A DNA stretch of 64,000 bases from Whitmania pigra (taxonomy: Eukaryota > Annelida > Clitellata > Hirudinida > Haemopidae), in the NCBI GenBank assembly GCA_021613335.1, contig JAJTWR010000132.1:1-64000 (forward strand), in the 5' to 3' direction. Numbering within the stretch: the first letter of the stretch is position 1; each line of letters begins with the position of its first letter. Positions 60,865-64,000 of the stretch are shown here, in pieces. A program made the position numbers and the translations under genes. The notes under the pieces were generated by a model that saw only the letters and a list, made by a program, of their open reading frames with translations, had not been told where the DNA came from and searched no databases.

Positions 60865-63351
60865 TCAATAAATATTAATAGCCGTTTGTACTTCTTGTAA
60901 TAAAGCCCAGTTGTGGATTGTTTCAGACGAATACTTATAAGTTGATACATTCATTTTACGTATTGTCGCCTTAATTTCAGGAATTGCAGGACTTGACATA
61001 CTGAACTTTCTGATACCAATGGCAGATAAAAGGCGTATAGATTCCGAATTCCGGGCAATTTCCCCGCATAAACTTAAATCTAACCGGGCTTCTTTAGCGG
61101 CATGTACAATTTTTTCAAGAGCCGAAAGAACGGCGGGATGTAAAGGGTTATTATATGCCGAAACAGATTGGTTTTCTCTGTCAACTGCCAACAAATATTG
61201 TGTTAAATCATTTGTGCCAATGCTTAGAAAGTCGATTTCGTTTGCCAATTTTGGTAACAGGTAAATAATTGAAGGCACTTCAACCATAATACCCACTTTC
61301 ATTCTTTTAGAGAACCTTAAACCCTCGCTCTCTAAGTTAACCTGTACCTCTTTCAGGATTTTATTTGCCATTAAAACTTCCTCTAAAACCCCAACCATTG
61401 GATACATAATCCTTATCTCAAAATCGGCTGAAATGCGGCACAATGCCCGTAATTGGGTTTTAAATAAATCTACATTATAGAAACAATACCTTATTCCTCT
61501 CAACCCTAAGAAAGGATTTTTTTCATGCGCAATCCCCAAATAGGGAATAGGTTTGTCGCCGCCCACATCAATTGTTCTGATGGTGATAGGCAACCCCTTC
61601 ATATTTTGACAAACTTCTTTATAAATTTCAAATTGTTCTTCTTCGCTGGGGGCGGCGTCTTTATTCATAAACAAAAATTCTGTTCTGTAAAGACCAATCC
61701 CTTCTGCGCCATTATTGTAAGCAAGCCGGGCCTCTTTGGGGCTACTGATATTTGCTAAAATTGAAAATTCTATTTTATCTTCACTGATAGCCGGCAACTT
61801 TGCTTTCACAAACAGTTCATTAGCATTTTTTTCTTCAAGTTCTTTCTCAATTTTTAAAAGGGCAATCTTATCGGCATGTATTTTTTCAATCAAAACTTCC
61901 CCGGTACTCCCATTCATGGCAATTAGGTCATCGTCCTTTAACGCGTCGAGCTGATTTCCAAACCCGGTTATTGCCGGAATGCCTAATGACCGGGCTAGAA
62001 TAACGGCATGAGAAGTACTTCCTCCTGTTTTTGATAAAATTCCCTGAATTTTGTCGGTTTCCAAGCTAAGCGTTTGCGCCGGCCCTATTTCATTGACTAC
62101 TAAAATACAAGGTTCGGTTAGTAAAATTTCTTTAACGGCAGAACCTGAAATTTTATCCAATACTTTATTCCGTATTTCCAAAATATCTGATGCCCGTTCC
62201 CGGAAATAAAGACTTTCCATGTTCTGGTATTTTACTACAAGTTCATCATAAACTTTACCCCAAGCATATCCTGCATTCAATTTTTCTTTTGTGATAAGCT
62301 CTTCTACCGAAGATTGAATAGTTTCATCTTTTAGCAGTTGAATATGAAAATAAAAAATTTCAGCTTCTGATTTACCATAAAGTTCTTTGGTTTTTTGTTG
62401 GAGTGTTGTAAACTCTTCCAACACATTTGTAACCGATTGTTTTAATAATGCAACTTCACCAAAACTATCGGAAACAGTTAGTCTTTCAATTTTGGGAACC
62501 GCTTTGCTAAGTAATTTAACTTTACCAATTGCAATTCCTTTTGAACAAGCGATACCCTTAATGGCGCCATTTAATATTGATGAGGGAGTAACTAAATCTT
62601 GTTTAATTACCGGCAAATCAGGCATATCTATATCTCCAAAATTGTTTGAAGCAAAATCAAATAGTTCGTTTTCTAATTCCTCGAACTTGCCTTGCTGAGG
62701 AATTTTGAAAATAAGCGTATCCCCTTGTTTTGCTCCCAAAGTTCCCACCTGACTAATACTACCTGCAGATACAAAAGTTTTATTATTAACGCTCACGCTT
62801 ACATCTATCGCAAATTTGTTGATTAATTCAACTAGCCTAACCGATGGCCTTGCATGTAAACCCAGTTTATTGGGAACTTTAATTTTAACTTCTTTGCTAT
62901 TTACGCAAGGGGCGAGGTTGTTTCCAGGTTCCGCTACAGGCTTATTATTTAAAAGCGTTATTTTCCCAAAAAGTCCATTTGCGGCTTCCTTGGCAACGGT
63001 TTTTAAGTTAGACCCTGCCATGGATTGCGCTGCTGCTGCAATAGCTCCTTCAACAAGCGGGGCTTCACATAATAAAACCTTGCTTCTTATCGAATCTTCC
63101 AACATTTCCGTTGCCAATTCAGCGCTCATAATAGCGCTTCCTATATCCATCAAAAGAAGTATTCCGTCTTCGGAATAAGCCTTTTCAATAGCCTCTTTAA
63201 TTTTGAAAGGGTTTGTGCCAATAGAACCTGATGCGTCATCTAAGCCTCCTGCAGTAACTATTTTCACTTTATTCTGTGACATTTGCAAAGCAAGTTCCTT
63301 GACGCCTTCTGCCAATTTGTCGCTATGGGAAACAATTACAATACTTACCAT
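60865..63351 (-). CDS. DhaM EIIA-HPr-enzyme I fusion (PTS phosphotransferase)
   Basis: An 828-residue fusion. Residues 1-130: PTS EIIA-like DhaM domain with the phospho-His in IVIVSHSDKLAEGV and MDIGSAIMSAELA. Residues ~150-240: HPr domain with NKLGLHARPSVRL. Residues ~265-828: complete enzyme I with GGSTSHAVILARSLGIPA (phospho-His), IGTNDLTQYLLAVDREN (PEP site) and SLCGEIARN (active Cys). In E. coli DhaM the enzyme I part is truncated; here it is full length, so PEP can in principle be used without other PTS proteins. It follows dhaL by one base. It probably phosphorylates DhaL-bound ADP for dihydroxyacetone phosphorylation. Confidence 0.92.
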   Translation of the reverse strand: MVSIVIVSHSDKLAEGVKELALQMSQNKVKIVTAGGLDDASGSIGTNPFKIKEAIEKAYSEDGILLLMDIGSAIMSAELATEMLEDSIRSKVLLCEAPLVEGAIAAAAQSMAGSNLKTVAKEAANGLFGKITLLNNKPVAEPGNNLAPCVNSKEVKIKVPNKLGLHARPSVRLVELINKFAIDVSVSVNNKTFVSAGSISQVGTLGAKQGDTLIFKIPQQGKFEELENELFDFASNNFGDIDMPDLPVIKQDLVTPSSILNGAIKGIACSKGIAIGKVKLLSKAVPKIERLTVSDSFGEVALLKQSVTNVLEEFTTLQQKTKELYGKSEAEIFYFHIQLLKDETIQSSVEELITKEKLNAGYAWGKVYDELVVKYQNMESLYFRERASDILEIRNKVLDKISGSAVKEILLTEPCILVVNEIGPAQTLSLETDKIQGILSKTGGSTSHAVILARSLGIPAITGFGNQLDALKDDDLIAMNGSTGEVLIEKIHADKIALLKIEKELEEKNANELFVKAKLPAISEDKIEFSILANISSPKEARLAYNNGAEGIGLYRTEFLFMNKDAAPSEEEQFEIYKEVCQNMKGLPITIRTIDVGGDKPIPYLGIAHEKNPFLGLRGIRYCFYNVDLFKTQLRALCRISADFEIRIMYPMVGVLEEVLMANKILKEVQVNLESEGLRFSKRMKVGIMVEVPSIIYLLPKLANEIDFLSIGTNDLTQYLLAVDRENQSVSAYNNPLHPAVLSALEKIVHAAKEARLDLSLCGEIARNSESIRLLSAIGIRKFSMSSPAIPEIKATIRKMNVSTYKYSSETIHNWALLQEVQTAINIY

Positions 63352-63352
63352 T

Positions 63353-64000
63353 CTAAGTTGGAGAATTAGCCATAACGTTTCTTAATGTTTTTAAAATAAG
63401 GTAGCTGGAGGTTGCCCCGGCATCCTGATGGCCAATGCTACGGGCGCCAAGATAACTTGCTCTCCCTTTCTGAGCTAGCAAATCAATGGTTGATTTCATC
63501 CCAATTTCAGCAACTTCCACTACTTTTTCCAAAGCTAATTCAATCGTATCTTTTGTTGCAACAGATTTATTGAGAGATTCTACTACCGGTTCAAGTACGT
63601 CTATCATTGTTTTTTCGCCAACTGACGCCCTGCCTCTGTTCTTAATTCCTTGTACTCCATTTGCGATTCCATTTTTTAAATCCTCTAATGTAAGTTCGCT
63701 TTTTAATCCTAAAACGGTACCCGCCTGCATAAAAAAAGTTCCATACAAAGGCCCTGCCGCCCCGCCAACACTTGAAATCAGCGCCATTCCCGTATTTTTC
63801 AAAATACTTCCTATATCGCCCTTTATTGAGCCGTCATTGATTTTTTCAAGCACTTTATTAAAACCTCGCTCCATATTAAAACCATGATCCGCATCTCCGA
63901 TTGCTGAATCCAGTTCTGTGAGATACTCTTTATTATCCTTCATTACCTGGGCAGAGTTAATTAACCACAAAATAATTTGAGATTGAGTTATAACTTTCAT
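63353..64000 (-). CDS. dhaL: dihydroxyacetone kinase ADP-binding subunit DhaL
   Basis: A 215-residue DhaL, which keeps ADP bound and is rephosphorylated by DhaM. It shows AIGDADHGFNMERGF (metal- and nucleotide-binding acidic cluster, around residue 32), SSVGGAAGPLYGTFF (around 75) and the C-terminal GRASYLGARSIGHQDAGATS. It starts at 64000, the window edge. The N-terminus (MKVITQSQIILWLI) matches family starts, so the gene appears complete. dhaK would be expected just beyond the edge. Confidence 0.93.
   Translation of the reverse strand: MKVITQSQIILWLINSAQVMKDNKEYLTELDSAIGDADHGFNMERGFNKVLEKINDGSIKGDIGSILKNTGMALISSVGGAAGPLYGTFFMQAGTVLGLKSELTLEDLKNGIANGVQGIKNRGRASVGEKTMIDVLEPVVESLNKSVATKDTIELALEKVVEVAEIGMKSTIDLLAQKGRASYLGARSIGHQDAGATSSYLILKTLRNVMANSPT

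Noticed and set aside
1..64000. CRISPR arrays, tRNA or rRNA genes, prophage
   Set aside because: No spaced direct repeats, no cloverleaf with GGTTCGA-type arms and no phage structural genes were seen by eye. A covariance-model scan would be the decisive check.

Overview
This window reads as a chromosomal segment of a Bacteroidota bacterium, most likely of the Sphingobacteriales (Pedobacter/Mucilaginibacter-like). The grounds are a 2386-residue SprA (type IX secretion), a ribosome-associated 29-residue AURKAIP1/COX24-type peptide, DUF3127, DUF4292 and DUF4097-like proteins, an OMP_b-brl_3-type outer membrane barrel, and promoters that fit the Bacteroidota pattern TTG-N19/20-TAnnTTG instead of the E. 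coli -35/-10 pattern. No rRNA, tRNA or CRISPR array was seen. Genus is an inference.

Layout. 1-0.9 kb: gene-free, with several small dyads. 0.9-5.2 kb (minus): PiT phosphate transporter, PhoU-like DUF47 protein, PhoR-like histidine kinase and a THUMP rRNA methyltransferase. 5.3 kb (plus): DUF3127 protein with an SSB-like acidic tip. 5.8-9.5 kb (minus): small secreted protein, TerC, then an ECF sigma / anti-sigma / beta-solenoid operon with coding overlaps. 9.7-14.1 kb (minus): radA, RNase E/G, 29-aa ribosomal peptide, TPR protein, HU/IHF. 14.2-21.2 kb: oxyR, then trmB, alkyltransferase-like protein, tag and polA. 21.6-27.5 kb (minus): SprT-like, feoB, feoA and a large outer membrane barrel. 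27.9-39.1 kb: rhodanese remnant, small lipoprotein, gcvH, sprA, ruvA, malic enzyme. 39.3-42.4 kb (plus): TPP riboswitch and thiM-thiE-thiD-tenA salvage operon. 42.5-49.8 kb (minus): an envelope block of TPR protein, DUF4292 lipoprotein, EnvC-like LytM factor, two TatA-like proteins, GatA and an MltD-like lytic transglycosylase. 50.1-56.8 kb: apaG, dusB, CPBP protease, cdsA, mfd. 56.9-60.8 kb: a decaying stretch with a frameshifted DUF2752 gene, a TM2 protein, a GH30 glucosylceramidase remnant, a degenerate IS3-family transposase, a lipoprotein, and a frameshifted and internally deleted alpha/beta hydrolase. 60.9-64 kb (minus): DhaL and a DhaM(EIIA)-HPr-EI fusion, apparently a self-contained PTS phosphorelay feeding dihydroxyacetone kinase.

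How it works together. Most of the window is core housekeeping: DNA repair (RadA, RuvA, Mfd, PolA, Tag, ATL, OxyR control), RNA maturation (Rne/Rng, TrmB, DusB, THUMP methyltransferase, GatA), the envelope (SprA, EnvC-like, MltD-like, Tat, CdsA), iron and phosphate uptake, and thiamine salvage under riboswitch control. The accessory and most changeable part is 56.9-60.8 kb, where at least four broken genes lie within 4 kb. The most system-like units are the DhaM-HPr-EI/DhaL pair, the sigma/anti-sigma/beta-solenoid operon and the SSB-tailed DUF3127 protein.
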